Position numbers and translations under genes: made by a program. This document shows positions 1 to 9,341 of a stretch of DNA of 64,000 nucleotides, piece by piece (within the stretch, counting starts at the first letter, position 1; each line of letters opens with the position of its first letter). This DNA is from Clostridium aceticum (GTDB lineage Bacteria; Bacillota; Clostridia; Peptostreptococcales; Natronincolaceae), in the NCBI RefSeq assembly GCF_001042715.1, contig NZ_CP009687.1:3649418-3713417 (forward strand), written 5' to 3'. Under the pieces are notes generated by a model. It did not search any database, was not told the origin of the DNA, and saw only the letters and a program-made list of their open reading frames with translations.

Positions 1-627
1 AGGATTACTGGCTATACCAAAGACTTCTTTTTTAAAATCTAGCATCAAATCCTTTACTTCATTTACGTGGTTAAAAGCAGTAATAATAATTTGCGTTTTA
101 TTAATGGTCTCTTCCACAGTTTCACTTCTATTTTGAAGTTCCACTACCGTCATAGGCACTACGTTAAGATCCGTGACTTGACTTAATTCTTTAGCAAAGG
201 ACTTTGCCTGTTCTATGTTACATTCCACAAAGATGGCATTGATATTTTTTATTAAAAGTTCCTTCTCTTTTACTCTCTCTTGTACAAGAGCAACAAACTC
301 CTTTATATTTAAGCCCATTTCTACAGCTTCTTCTATGGCTATATCAATAAGCCTGACTACCTTATTCTTTGTTGTATGTTGTTTCCACGTCTTACCCTCT
401 TCTGCCACAAAGGTTCCTCTGCCTTGGTAAGATATTAGTACACCTTCTTGTTCTAATAGGTTATAAGCGGTTGAGATGGTATTTCTGCTTACTTTCAGTT
501 TTTGAGATAATTCTCTTTCTGTCGGTAACTTTTCACCTATTTTTAATCTGCCGTTTTTTATATCGTCTATAATATGATTTTTTACTTGGATATAAATCGG
601 CACTCCACTCTTTCTTTCAATCTCCAT
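1..627 (-). CDS. GntR-family transcriptional regulator, C-terminus cut by window edge
   Basis: Reading the minus strand from an ATG at 627 gives 209 open codons running off the left edge. Residues 8-75 form a GntR winged helix: VPIYIQVKNHIIDDI, then GEKLPTERELSQKLKVSRNT, then the wing YQGRGTFVA. The following part (about 90-209) is a helical/alpha-beta region I cannot assign to a named effector domain. A good ribosome site (GAGGTGG) lies just upstream. A perfect inverted repeat 37 bp ahead of the start suggests autoregulation. The regulator's targets are unknown; the betaine locus upstream on the same strand is only a candidate. Confidence 0.85.
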   Translation of the reverse strand, partial: MEIERKSGVPIYIQVKNHIIDDIKNGRLKIGEKLPTERELSQKLKVSRNTISTAYNLLEQEGVLISYQGRGTFVAEEGKTWKQHTTKNKVVRLIDIAIEEAVEMGLNIKEFVALVQERVKEKELLIKNINAIFVECNIEQAKSFAKELSQVTDLNVVPMTVVELQNRSETVEETINKTQIIITAFNHVNEVKDLMLDFKKEVFGIASNP

Positions 628-663
628 TTCTGTCTACCACCTCATTTCGACATTTTTCTTGCC

Positions 664-681
664 AATTGGACTGGTCCAATT
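664..681. promoter_or_regulatory. Operator-like palindrome ahead of the GntR gene
   Basis: AATTGGAC-tg-GTCCAATT is a perfect inverted repeat with 8-bp arms. It sits 37 bp upstream of the GntR start codon, where an autoregulatory operator is expected. The size and symmetry suit a dimeric GntR protein. Binding is inferred, not shown. Confidence 0.5.
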
Positions 682-934
682 TTTATGTGTTAATTTGTAT
701 TTGCTTGCTTTCTTGATTTCATACTAACATGGTTTCACAAATTTGTTTATCCTCAAATTTCACCATATATCCTTATTTTAGATTCTGTAAACGCTTTCAG
801 TGAATTTTATTCTCTCGTTTCTTAACCTAGATTCTCTACAATCCGTTTTTCTCCCTTTTTCAATAAATGAAACCTTGAAATTTCAATCTTTCATCTTGTA
901 TTTTTTCTGTTATTTGCAAGTGTCTTTATAAAAA

Positions 935-988
935 AAACCAGAATCGATAGGTCCATTTTTAGAAAATTGGACCTATCGATTCTGGTTT
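935..988. terminator. Perfect 21-bp-arm hairpin, probably a bidirectional terminator
   Basis: Two perfectly complementary 21-nt arms (935-955 and 968-988) enclose a 12-nt AT loop. An A-run lies on the left and a T-run at 993-999, so the hairpin could terminate transcription in either direction. The loop-proximal bases GGTCCA/TGGACC repeat the core of the palindrome at 664-681, so a regulatory role is also possible. Confidence 0.5.
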
Positions 989-1461
989 GTAGTTTTTTTC
1001 AAGAAAAATCCCTATAAAACCCTCGCCTCTACCTATTGCTATTGCTATCATGTTGGGTTTGTTCTTGAAGTTTGTAATGGACTTATAGTAAATTTCTTAA
1101 ATATTTTTCTTTTACTAAAATGAAAGCGTTTTTTTCAACCCCTCATTTTTTTGAATTTCATCCCTATTTTTAGTGGTAGTATGCTTCATCTTGAAGAGAA
1201 AAAACTTTTTGAAAAAAGTTTTATTTTTTTTATTTATTTATATCATTGTTGATAAATAGCGGTTTGATCCCTTATTTTTTCTTTTTATTCCCTAATTTAT
1301 CCCATCAAATCTTGCTAAAAAAAACTTTCAGCTTGCAAGATGCTTTTTTAAAAAGAAACAACAACTATATATAGCTATACCCTTTAGTCATCCACTATAT
1401 ATAGATATGGGTTTTAATACAATAAAAGCAGCATTACAAAACAATGCATTAAAAACAAAAA

Positions 1462-1494
1462 AAGATAGAGCTAACAGTTATTTAGCTCTATCTT
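1462..1494 (-). terminator. Rho-independent terminator of the methyltransferase operon
   Basis: The arms AAGATAGAGCTAA and TTAGCTCTATCTT are perfect 13-bp complements around a 7-nt loop. Read leftwards the hairpin is followed by a long T-rich run (complement of 1450-1463). It lies about 165 bp after the stop of the corrinoid protein gene. Confidence 0.75.
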
Positions 1495-1658
1495 CTTAAT
1501 GATCCTCTGATGACCATGCTAAAGATTACATATCTCCAGCACTCTTTTATAATGTCCTTGCTATTTATAAACTCTATTGGAACAAAGGGGGTAGAGTTTA
1601 AAAGTATATAGTATTAATAAAGAGGTCATTAAATTGTAATTTACAAACTTCTTTCCTT

Positions 1659-2312
1659 CTAACAACCTAATCCCATTAAGTTCTTGCAGAGAATTACCGT
1701 TTCATCAGCTGTCTCAGCCCATCCGTCTGCATTAATTTCATCGGCCCACTTTTGGCTAGTAGGACCTCCTCCGATAATTACTTTATATTTATCTCTTGCA
1801 TTCTTTTCCTTAAGATATTCAAGCAATTCTTTTTGAGCACTCATTGTCGTCGTCAACAATGCACTGGCTGCAATAATCTTTGCCCCAACCTCCTCAGCTT
1901 TTGCTAAGAATTCTTCTGGTTTTTTGTCTATACCGATATCATAAACCTTCAAACCTGCAGCTGTTAACAATGCCCCTACGATGTTTTTACCTATATCATG
2001 GATATCTCCTTCTACAGTTCCTAATACAATTTTACCTACTTCATCAGCATCTGTGGAGCCAATTGCTGCGATAGCCTCTTCAAGGGCTGCCAGTCCGGAT
2101 TTCATTGCATCTGCAGCCATCATTACATCAGGCAAAAAAGCTTCTCCTGCTTTCCACTGATTGCCGATTTCTTCGATGCCTTTGATATATCCATTTTGAA
2201 CAGCGTCTACAGGATTAATTCCCTCAGACAATACCTGTTCAGCCAATTCAACTGCTAAATCTTCGTCTCCTTCAATCACTGCTTCTCTGATCTCATCAAA
2301 AATCTTACTCAT
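1659..2312 (-). CDS. Corrinoid methyl-carrier protein (MtbC/MttC/MtgC type)
   Basis: This 217-residue protein carries a methyl group on a cobalamin cofactor between the substrate methyltransferase and the folate-side methyltransferase. Residues 1-85 form the helical cap domain. Residues 95-215 form the B12-binding Rossmann domain, with the cobalt-ligand motif GDIHDIG (His105), a conserved Ser150 region and the GGGP loop at 181-184. The start has a perfect AAGGAGGT site eight bases upstream. It is the last gene of the leftward operon, 39 bp after the MttB-like gene, and is followed by a terminator. The family is certain; the exact partner is inferred from adjacency. Confidence 0.93.
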   Translation of the reverse strand: MSKIFDEIREAVIEGDEDLAVELAEQVLSEGINPVDAVQNGYIKGIEEIGNQWKAGEAFLPDVMMAADAMKSGLAALEEAIAAIGSTDADEVGKIVLGTVEGDIHDIGKNIVGALLTAAGLKVYDIGIDKKPEEFLAKAEEVGAKIIAASALLTTTMSAQKELLEYLKEKNARDKYKVIIGGGPTSQKWADEINADGWAETADETVILCKNLMGLGC

Positions 2313-2351
2313 TTTACTTTACCTCCTTATGATAAAAGTTTATTTTTCTCT

Positions 2352-3779
2352 CTATTTAAGAAGCTCCTTTGATCTGTTTTCAATAAACGCCTGAATAGAT
2401 TGACTGATATTTGAATCTAACTCCGGTACTACATAATTTGCCACAACCTGTTGCCATTTTCTATATGCACGCTGGTTAGCGTCTAAGCCTTCTTTAGCCC
2501 ATCCATCATAGGATTGTCTATCACTTAATTCTGTGCGGCGAAGCTCCACCTTATGATTTTTGCTGGTATGCTTCTGGGTTAAGAAATGACCTCCTGGTCC
2601 TACTTGTTTGATTACATCAAAGGCAAATTTTGTTTCACTGAAATCGATGCCTTGAAGATATCTTAAAATCATTCCAGCAATCTCATCATCCACCATAAAC
2701 TTTTCTAGAGACATCGCCATATAATATTGAAGGATTCCAGCTGTATGAAGTACAAAGTTAATTCCTGTTGTGCTGGCTGCCATAAGGGTCATCATAGATT
2801 CGTAACCCGCCTGAGCATCGGCAATTTTCGAATCGCTTAATCCTCCACCACCACGGCATGGTACACCATAAAATCTAGCTAACTGGGCACTGGCTGATGT
2901 AAATAAAGCACATTCAGGATTTCCAATTGCCAGTGATCCCGTTGCCATATCTGTAATAGCAGAAGTAGAGCCGTAAACTACAGGTGTACCCGGATTAATA
3001 CATTGAGCCAGCGTAATTCCAGCCAACACCTCTGCATTCTGTACAGATAATGCCCCTGCCAAAGATACAGGGCCTGTTGAGCCTGCCATGACCAATGCAG
3101 CAATAACCACCGCCTGCCCAGCTTCCGCGTAGGCCATTAATGCGCCAAGCATTCGGTCATCAAACTTTAGAGGCGTTACGGAGTTCACTAAGCATATTAA
3201 TGCCGGTTTCTCCTTGATCACCTCTCTACCGCCAAACAATAGGGCTGTAAGATCAATAGAATCCTTTGCTTTTTCATAGCCAGAAGCACTACCCATGAAG
3301 CACTTATCCGAGTTTACAATGTGACTCTCCATCATCTTTAAATGACGAATGCGATCATCTATATCCGTAGGCTCTACCACATTGCCTCCGGTCATATGCA
3401 TATTTTTGCTTGCACCCGCTAATTTAACGATGTTATGATAATCTGCCATCGTAGCATTACGCTTCGTACCATCTACTTCATGAATAAAAGGCGCACCATA
3501 ACCGGGCATAAAAATAACGTTTTCTCCTCCGCAAATAAGATTATGCTTTGGATTTCGAGCATGCAGCATAAATTCTTCAGGAGCTTTTTTTACCATTGTT
3601 TCAACAAATTCTCTTTTAAGATATACACGATGACCTTCTACCCGTTGCCCATGAGCTTTAAAAACCTCTATCGCAGGCTCATAGGAAAACTCTACACCTA
3701 TTTCTTCGAGAATTTGCATGGTATGATCGTGAACTGCCTGTAACTCTTCTTCCGTTAAAATATCAAACTTAGGTAACAC
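2352..3779 (-). CDS. MttB-family methyltransferase without pyrrolysine (betaine-type demethylase)
   Basis: The 475-residue protein belongs to the trimethylamine methyltransferase (MttB) superfamily. It removes a methyl group from a quaternary or tertiary amine and passes it to a corrinoid protein. The frame contains no internal TAG, so it is the amber-free form, like the glycine betaine enzyme MtgB, rather than the pyrrolysine trimethylamine enzyme. A GTG at 3779 is preferred as start because the AGAGAGG ribosome site then has normal spacing; the in-frame GTG at 3788 overlaps that site. Co-transcription with a BCCT carrier suggests a betaine substrate. Glycine betaine, carnitine, proline betaine or butyrobetaine cannot be told apart by reading. 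Confidence 0.9.
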   Translation of the reverse strand: MLPKFDILTEEELQAVHDHTMQILEEIGVEFSYEPAIEVFKAHGQRVEGHRVYLKREFVETMVKKAPEEFMLHARNPKHNLICGGENVIFMPGYGAPFIHEVDGTKRNATMADYHNIVKLAGASKNMHMTGGNVVEPTDIDDRIRHLKMMESHIVNSDKCFMGSASGYEKAKDSIDLTALLFGGREVIKEKPALICLVNSVTPLKFDDRMLGALMAYAEAGQAVVIAALVMAGSTGPVSLAGALSVQNAEVLAGITLAQCINPGTPVVYGSTSAITDMATGSLAIGNPECALFTSASAQLARFYGVPCRGGGGLSDSKIADAQAGYESMMTLMAASTTGINFVLHTAGILQYYMAMSLEKFMVDDEIAGMILRYLQGIDFSETKFAFDVIKQVGPGGHFLTQKHTSKNHKVELRRTELSDRQSYDGWAKEGLDANQRAYRKWQQVVANYVVPELDSNISQSIQAFIENRSKELLK

Positions 3780-3821
3780 AACAAACACCTCTCTTTTATT
3801 TAATGGATTTAACCTTCCGTG

Positions 3822-5336
3822 TTATTCAATCTTGACGGATTCTTCAGCTTTTTGATCCTGTTTAAGGGCTTTATATATACTATAGCACATAACTAACATG
3901 ATAAGCATGAATGGAAATGCTGCTGCAATAGATGCTGTTTGCAATGCCCTTAAGGCTTCAGTACCACCTACTAAGATCAGCATAATTGTCATTGCCCCTT
4001 GAGCAATCCCCCAAAAACCCCTTAGCTTTTGGCTAGGATTCATATCTCCATCAGATGTTAACATAGCCAAGACATAAGTTGCAGAATTTGCTGCACCGAT
4101 AAAAGAAGCAACAATCAGTACGATCGCTAGCGGAGCTGTAATTTTATACAGAGGCATTTGCTGTAGCGTTACAAACAATGCTGTTGTATAATCTACATTT
4201 ACAGCGGTTTGAATCGCACCACCAGAAATTTGATCCAAGTTAAAGGCCGCACCACCATAGATAGACAACCAAATAAAGGAGAAACCTACGGGCAGCAATG
4301 CTACAGCAAAAACAAACTCACGGATGGTCCGTCCCTTAGATACTCTTGCTACAAATTGCCCCACAAAAGGTGCCCAAGCAATCCACCACGCCCAATAAAA
4401 TACCGTCCAACCATTTACAAAACCGATATTTCCCATCCATAGACTCCGACCCACAAAATTCTGCAAGTAAGCCCCAAGGGTATGGGTAAAATTATTTAAT
4501 ATAAAGACTGTACCTCCAAATAGGAAGATAAATACCATGAAGCCAATGGAAAGCCAGATCTTAATATTTGCTGCAGCCTGCATTGCCTTATGCAGGCCGG
4601 AGATAGTAGCCAAAGTAAAAATCACAGTCATTACCGCAATAATTATGGAGATTGTACCTGTTGTAGCCTTAATCCCCCATATATATTCCAGTCCAGTAGC
4701 AATCTGGCTTGATCCAAGACCAAGACTCGTAGCAACTCCAAATATCGTAGCAAATACTGAGAGAATGTCGATGGTTTTTCCCATAGGACCATATATCTTA
4801 TCTCCTATCAGCGGATAAAATGCAGAGCTAATCAAGAAAGGTAATCCTTTTCGGAATTGGAAATATGCAAGAGCAAGACCACCTATGGCAAAGATAACCC
4901 ATGCATGAATCCCCCAGTGGAAAAACACAATCTCCATAGCTTTCCGCATGGATTCAACGGTTCCCCCTTCACCAACGGGAGGAGCTAGGTAATGCATAAT
5001 AGGTTCTGCCACAGACCAAAACACAAGTCCAATTCCCATTCCCCCGCCAAAGAGCATCGAAAACCACTGAAAATTTGTGAATTCTGGGACATCGTTTTCT
5101 TTTCCTAATTTAATACTACCAAAGGAACTGATGGCAATTCCAAAAGCTACCACAATAAAAATAGCTACCGACAATAAATATAACCAACCAAACTTTTCTG
5201 TTAAGAATGCGAACACCTTATTCACAACTTCATTCATTTGTGTGGGGAAGAACATGCCAAAGGCCACAAATAGCAGGGCTATAGCAGCAGAAACATATAG
5301 CACTGTAGGATTTTTCGTTTTTTTTACATCTGTCAT
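3822..5336 (-). CDS. BCCT-family betaine/carnitine/choline transporter
   Basis: The 504-residue integral membrane protein has the length, 12 hydrophobic segments and signature of the BCCT family: a tryptophan-rich stretch WAWWIAWAPFVGQF followed by ARVSKGRTIREF. The early glycine-rich segment GGGMGIGLVFWSVAEP in TM3 also matches. Family members take up glycine betaine, carnitine or choline by sodium or proton symport, or by exchange. Placed between the MtrH-like and MttB-like genes, it probably imports the substrate to be demethylated rather than serving osmoprotection. An AAGGGGG site precedes the ATG. The tail (about 480-504) is charged and cytoplasmic. Confidence 0.93.
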   Translation of the reverse strand: MTDVKKTKNPTVLYVSAAIALLFVAFGMFFPTQMNEVVNKVFAFLTEKFGWLYLLSVAIFIVVAFGIAISSFGSIKLGKENDVPEFTNFQWFSMLFGGGMGIGLVFWSVAEPIMHYLAPPVGEGGTVESMRKAMEIVFFHWGIHAWVIFAIGGLALAYFQFRKGLPFLISSAFYPLIGDKIYGPMGKTIDILSVFATIFGVATSLGLGSSQIATGLEYIWGIKATTGTISIIIAVMTVIFTLATISGLHKAMQAAANIKIWLSIGFMVFIFLFGGTVFILNNFTHTLGAYLQNFVGRSLWMGNIGFVNGWTVFYWAWWIAWAPFVGQFVARVSKGRTIREFVFAVALLPVGFSFIWLSIYGGAAFNLDQISGGAIQTAVNVDYTTALFVTLQQMPLYKITAPLAIVLIVASFIGAANSATYVLAMLTSDGDMNPSQKLRGFWGIAQGAMTIMLILVGGTEALRALQTASIAAAFPFMLIMLVMCYSIYKALKQDQKAEESVKIE

Positions 5337-5404
5337 ACTATCGAGTCCCCCTTTCCAATCATCCTATTCATTTTTGACTATTCCCTAATTACTAGCAAAC
5401 TTTA

Positions 5405-6325
<921 letters not shown>

Positions 6326-6697
6326 TCACCTTCACCCCTTATCCTTATAATAATTTATTTTTTACAAGTAAAGCTTTTTTCTCCTGTCTCCCCCTCCTTT
6401 AAATTTTCACTGCAAAAATGTACCTGTTAACAAAATCATTGAGTAAAGTTCTACCTTAATCATACTAAATACGTCTATATAGTGTCTCTGGATGAATTTC
6501 ATACTTTTAGGTACTATCTTGCCCTTTGCCTTTTTATTTTCTTTCAATAAAAAAAGTCAAGCTTCTAGAATCTGCCCTGAATATATGCTAAATTTCACAG
6601 GGTACATGTCTAAAAATCTTGACCGCTTCTTATTTTTTTAGGATAGCTTTTCTTCCCCGAAGGATAAAAAAGCATTTGCCTTTCACTTTCTTTTAAA
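6326..6697. other. Intergenic region between the two corrinoid-linked gene groups
   Basis: These 372 AT-rich bases separate the PocR/corrinoid pair from the MtrH-like gene. A TTGACT on the minus strand (6555-6560) with a weak ATAAAA 17 bp further could be a promoter for the downstream four genes. No clear terminator or riboswitch was found. Confidence 0.35.
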
Positions 6698-7375
6698 CTA
6701 ATCGTGAAAATGCTCTGTAACAGAAAAAAAACCAACCCTCCCTTTCATTAAATCTTCAACCGCTTCAATGGCACAAAAAGAGTTTGCTGCATAGGCATCC
6801 GCTTCAATATCCATTGCAAATTCTGGTGTGACAGGACCTCCCCCGATTATTACCTTTACTTGACTTCTTAGCCCTCTTTCTTTCAAAAATTCAACAACTT
6901 CTCTAATTTCGCTTAAGGTGGTGGTCAGTAAAGCAGAAATTGCTAATACATCGGGGTTATGCTGCTCTACGGCTGTAATAAAATCTGAAACCGGTATATC
7001 TATGCCTAAATCGATGACGGTATATCCTGCCCCTTCCAGCATCATACTCACCATGTTTTTTCCGATATCATGTAGGTCCCCAGCGACGGTACCTATAACA
7101 ATACATCCTTTAGAAGCTTTCCTGCAATTCGTAAGGATTGGTCGCAGAACATATAGGCTGGCATGCATAGCCCGTGAAGACATTAATACATCAGGAATAA
7201 AGATTTCTCCTGCACGAAATTTTTGACCTATGGATTTCATAATGGGCAACAGTCCCTGTTCAATAATATCTTTTGCCTTAATTCCACAGGCTAAGGCCAT
7301 CTCCGTTTTCTCTTTTACAAACTGGGCATCCCCCTCAATCAGCCCTTCTTGTATTTCCATAATTATTTTTTTCAT
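6698..7375 (-). CDS. Second corrinoid methyl-carrier protein
   Basis: The 225-residue protein has the same two-domain layout as the corrinoid protein at 1659-2312: a helical cap (1-85) and a B12-binding domain with GDLHDIG and the GGGP loop. It is clearly diverged, and a C-terminal tail GFFSVTEHFHD is extra. It follows the PocR-type regulator by 20 bp, so the two are probably co-transcribed. It could serve a second methyltransferase encoded elsewhere, or act in sensing or alternative delivery; reading cannot decide. The start has GGGGTGA seven bases upstream. Confidence 0.9.
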   Translation of the reverse strand: MKKIIMEIQEGLIEGDAQFVKEKTEMALACGIKAKDIIEQGLLPIMKSIGQKFRAGEIFIPDVLMSSRAMHASLYVLRPILTNCRKASKGCIVIGTVAGDLHDIGKNMVSMMLEGAGYTVIDLGIDIPVSDFITAVEQHNPDVLAISALLTTTLSEIREVVEFLKERGLRSQVKVIIGGGPVTPEFAMDIEADAYAANSFCAIEAVEDLMKGRVGFFSVTEHFHD

Positions 7376-7395
7376 ATACCCCTCACCCCTATACT

Positions 7396-8724
7396 TTATG
7401 CTTTCTGCCTGAATTGTGTAGGTGACATCCCTTCATTGCGACGAAATACCTTTGAAAAATAGCTGGCATCACTATAGCCCAGCTTTTGTGCAATTTGGTC
7501 AATCTGATACCGCGGGTTTCGCAATAATTTTTTTGCCTCTTCCAATTTAACTTTTGTCACATAGTCCATCACGGTGATCCTTTGACTCTCCTTAAAAATT
7601 CGGCTCACATAATAGGGGCTTAGATAGACAGAGGCAGAGATTTCTTCTAAGGTTAAGTTTTTATGGTGATTATTTCTGATGAATCCCTTAATCCCTTGAA
7701 TAACCGATTGGTTTTTACCTTTATTATTGCGTCGGACAGCCTCCAGATTTCGTTCCAGCGCTCTCACCGCAGCTAAGTCGATTTCTTCAATCGTATTCAA
7801 GCTATGAATATCTTGTAGAAATCCGCTATTAATCTCTAATGCTTCATTGGAATCAGCCCCCCCATCCACCGAGGCCCGAGATAATATAATCCCTAGTTCA
7901 AGAACTCGGGTCTTAATCACCGAAAGTTTTGCTGCACCTATTATAAAAATTTCTGCCAATAACTCCTGAAAGATTTTTTTTGCTTTATCCAAATCTCCTA
8001 GTCTGACCTTACTGATGAGTTCTCGTTCTTTTTCAAGAGAGTAATTTAAGTTCAGGTTTTGTATACTCAGCTTTGCCTCTAGGGCCTTTCGATTTTGAAT
8101 TTCTTCATGCAATAAAGATTGCTGCAAAGCTAATTCCTGCTGATGGCGAAGACTTTCCCAACCTGCTTTCATAAAATAATTGGCTGTTACAAAAAGTAAG
8201 TCTGCCGCTCCCTGCACTTTTTTCCCAGACACAACCTTTAATTCTTTGGCAGCATCAAATAATAACTCAAAATTCTCCGTCAGTATTTTATTCATTTCTC
8301 TAAGTTCTATCCAAAAAAACTCTTCCGGCTCCCACATTAAGACCTGCCCGCATATAATCGACCCAAAGTGCTCCCCATCAATAATAATTGGTGCCGCCCA
8401 TTCGATCAATCCCGACGGACATCGGAAGATATAAGGTTCCCCAAAAATGGCGGCCTGCTTTCCTGCCCTAGCATAAGCACCTATACATCTTTGCATACCC
8501 TTTTCCCTTTGTAGCTGCCAAATTAATTGACAAAACTTACAGTTTTTTTGTGCATCTTCCTTTGTAAAAATGGATCTTCCTTCGATGTCAACAATATTTG
8601 CTGTTAGACCGGTAGCTTTCGTAAAAGCATCTAAAATATTTTTCAATACATTTTTATCAACTAGCTGAAGCAGATGTTTTCTGCTGGTAGCATTGTTAGA
8701 TTGTTTTTCTTCACTGTAATTCAT
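7396..8724 (-). CDS. PocR-domain AraC-family transcriptional regulator
   Basis: The 442-residue protein has an N-terminal PocR-type sensory domain (about 20-190), a coiled middle (200-330) and a C-terminal AraC DNA-binding pair of helix-turn-helix motifs (345-442). Recognisable parts of the AraC domain are NLTLEEISASVYLSPYYVSR and IDQIAQKLGYSDASYFSKVF. The sensory domain contains C62, C65, C80, C102 and C125 around CPSGLIEWAAPI. PocR domains regulate cobalamin-dependent diol use and often sit beside corrinoid methyltransferase genes. It very likely activates the methyltransferase locus in response to a small ligand. The start has GGGGAG five bases upstream. Confidence 0.9.
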   Translation of the reverse strand: MNYSEEKQSNNATSRKHLLQLVDKNVLKNILDAFTKATGLTANIVDIEGRSIFTKEDAQKNCKFCQLIWQLQREKGMQRCIGAYARAGKQAAIFGEPYIFRCPSGLIEWAAPIIIDGEHFGSIICGQVLMWEPEEFFWIELREMNKILTENFELLFDAAKELKVVSGKKVQGAADLLFVTANYFMKAGWESLRHQQELALQQSLLHEEIQNRKALEAKLSIQNLNLNYSLEKERELISKVRLGDLDKAKKIFQELLAEIFIIGAAKLSVIKTRVLELGIILSRASVDGGADSNEALEINSGFLQDIHSLNTIEEIDLAAVRALERNLEAVRRNNKGKNQSVIQGIKGFIRNNHHKNLTLEEISASVYLSPYYVSRIFKESQRITVMDYVTKVKLEEAKKLLRNPRYQIDQIAQKLGYSDASYFSKVFRRNEGMSPTQFRQKA

Positions 8725-8775
8725 ATGGTCTCCCCTACCTCTATCAACCCATATTTTCCCAATAAAATACGCCTT

Positions 8776-8800
8776 ATACTATTTATATAATAAATAGTAT
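8776..8800. promoter_or_regulatory. AT-rich inverted repeat upstream of the PocR regulator
   Basis: ATACTATTTA-tataa-TAAATAGTAT has perfect 10-bp arms and lies about 50 bp before the PocR start. Its position suits an operator or part of the promoter. Its AT-only nature makes chance more likely. Confidence 0.35.
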
Positions 8801-8871
8801 CTTTATTAAAGGTATAATATTGACTTTTTTGGTAAAATCATGCTTTTTCAGTGGGGAATTTACTAAAATAA

Positions 8872-8900
8872 CCCTATCTATGTTTTTGGCATAGATAGGG
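8872..8900 (-). terminator. Hairpin after the chemosensory operon
   Basis: CCCTATCTATG and CATAGATAGGG form an 11-bp stem with a TTTTTGG loop, 32 bp after the last gene of the operon. The T-tract that follows on the minus strand is poor (TTATTTTAG), so termination strength is uncertain. Confidence 0.5.
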
Positions 8901-8931
8901 GCTTATATGGGCTATTTAAAAAACGTTTCTC

Positions 8932-9327
8932 CTATGAAATTAACTTCAGTTTTTTCATTACCTCCACCATCTTTTCAGTATCTATGGGTTTAGAGGCATA
9001 GGCTTCACATCCTATATCAAAGGCATTTTGAACATATTCCGTTTCTGCCAATGCAGTGGTCATAATAATTTTTGTGCGTTTTTCAGGTGGAATTTTTTTC
9101 TGTTGTTCATAGTCTCTAATAGCCTTTAGAACTTTGACACCATCTACCTTTGGCATCATAATGTCTAAACATATTAAATCATAAGGATCATCATCCTTGA
9201 TGGCCAAGAGATAAGCATCTAAGGCTTCAAGACCATCTACTACCTGATCAACCTCTCCATATTGAGATAAAAATTTTGTTAAAAATCTTCTACTGGCCAA
9301 GTCATCTTCTGTAATTAAAATTTTCAT
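8932..9327 (-). CDS. Stand-alone receiver-domain response regulator (CheY-like)
   Basis: The 131-residue protein is a single receiver domain: acidic pair D8/D9, phospho-acceptor D55 in LICLDIMMPK, switch T90 and lysine K113 in SKP. There is no output domain. It ends the chemosensory operon, 14 bp after a hybrid kinase, and is the only stand-alone receiver there. It is therefore the likely target of the hybrid kinase or of CheA. It differs from a typical CheY by an insertion around 44-48 and 73-84 (YEQQKKIPPEKR), which resembles single receivers paired with hybrid kinases. A GGGGGAG site precedes the ATG. Confidence 0.88.
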   Translation of the reverse strand: MKILITEDDLASRRFLTKFLSQYGEVDQVVDGLEALDAYLLAIKDDDPYDLICLDIMMPKVDGVKVLKAIRDYEQQKKIPPEKRTKIIMTTALAETEYVQNAFDIGCEAYASKPIDTEKMVEVMKKLKLIS

Positions 9328-9341
9328 ACTGGGCTCCCCCT

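Larger units (their letters stand above)
628..1658. other. 1-kb AT-rich intergenic region without a gene
   Basis: No reading frame with a ribosome site is seen on either strand. It holds an operator-like palindrome (664-681), a perfect 21-bp-arm hairpin (935-988), a terminator (1462-1494) and two near-identical direct copies of CTATATATAG around 1365 and 1399. The rest is A/T-rich without visible structure. Confidence 0.6.

Noticed and set aside
1200-1222. A/T-only hairpin with following T-run as terminator
   Set aside because: The stem is only A-T pairs apart from one G-C and lies in homopolymer-rich DNA, so pairing is expected by chance.
1880-2074. Short frames opposite the real genes across the window, such as this one
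   Set aside because: They are antisense shadows of well-supported genes without ribosome sites or recognisable products.
2352-3779. Pyrrolysine-containing trimethylamine methyltransferase
   Set aside because: No in-frame TAG interrupts the gene and no pyl genes are present in the window.
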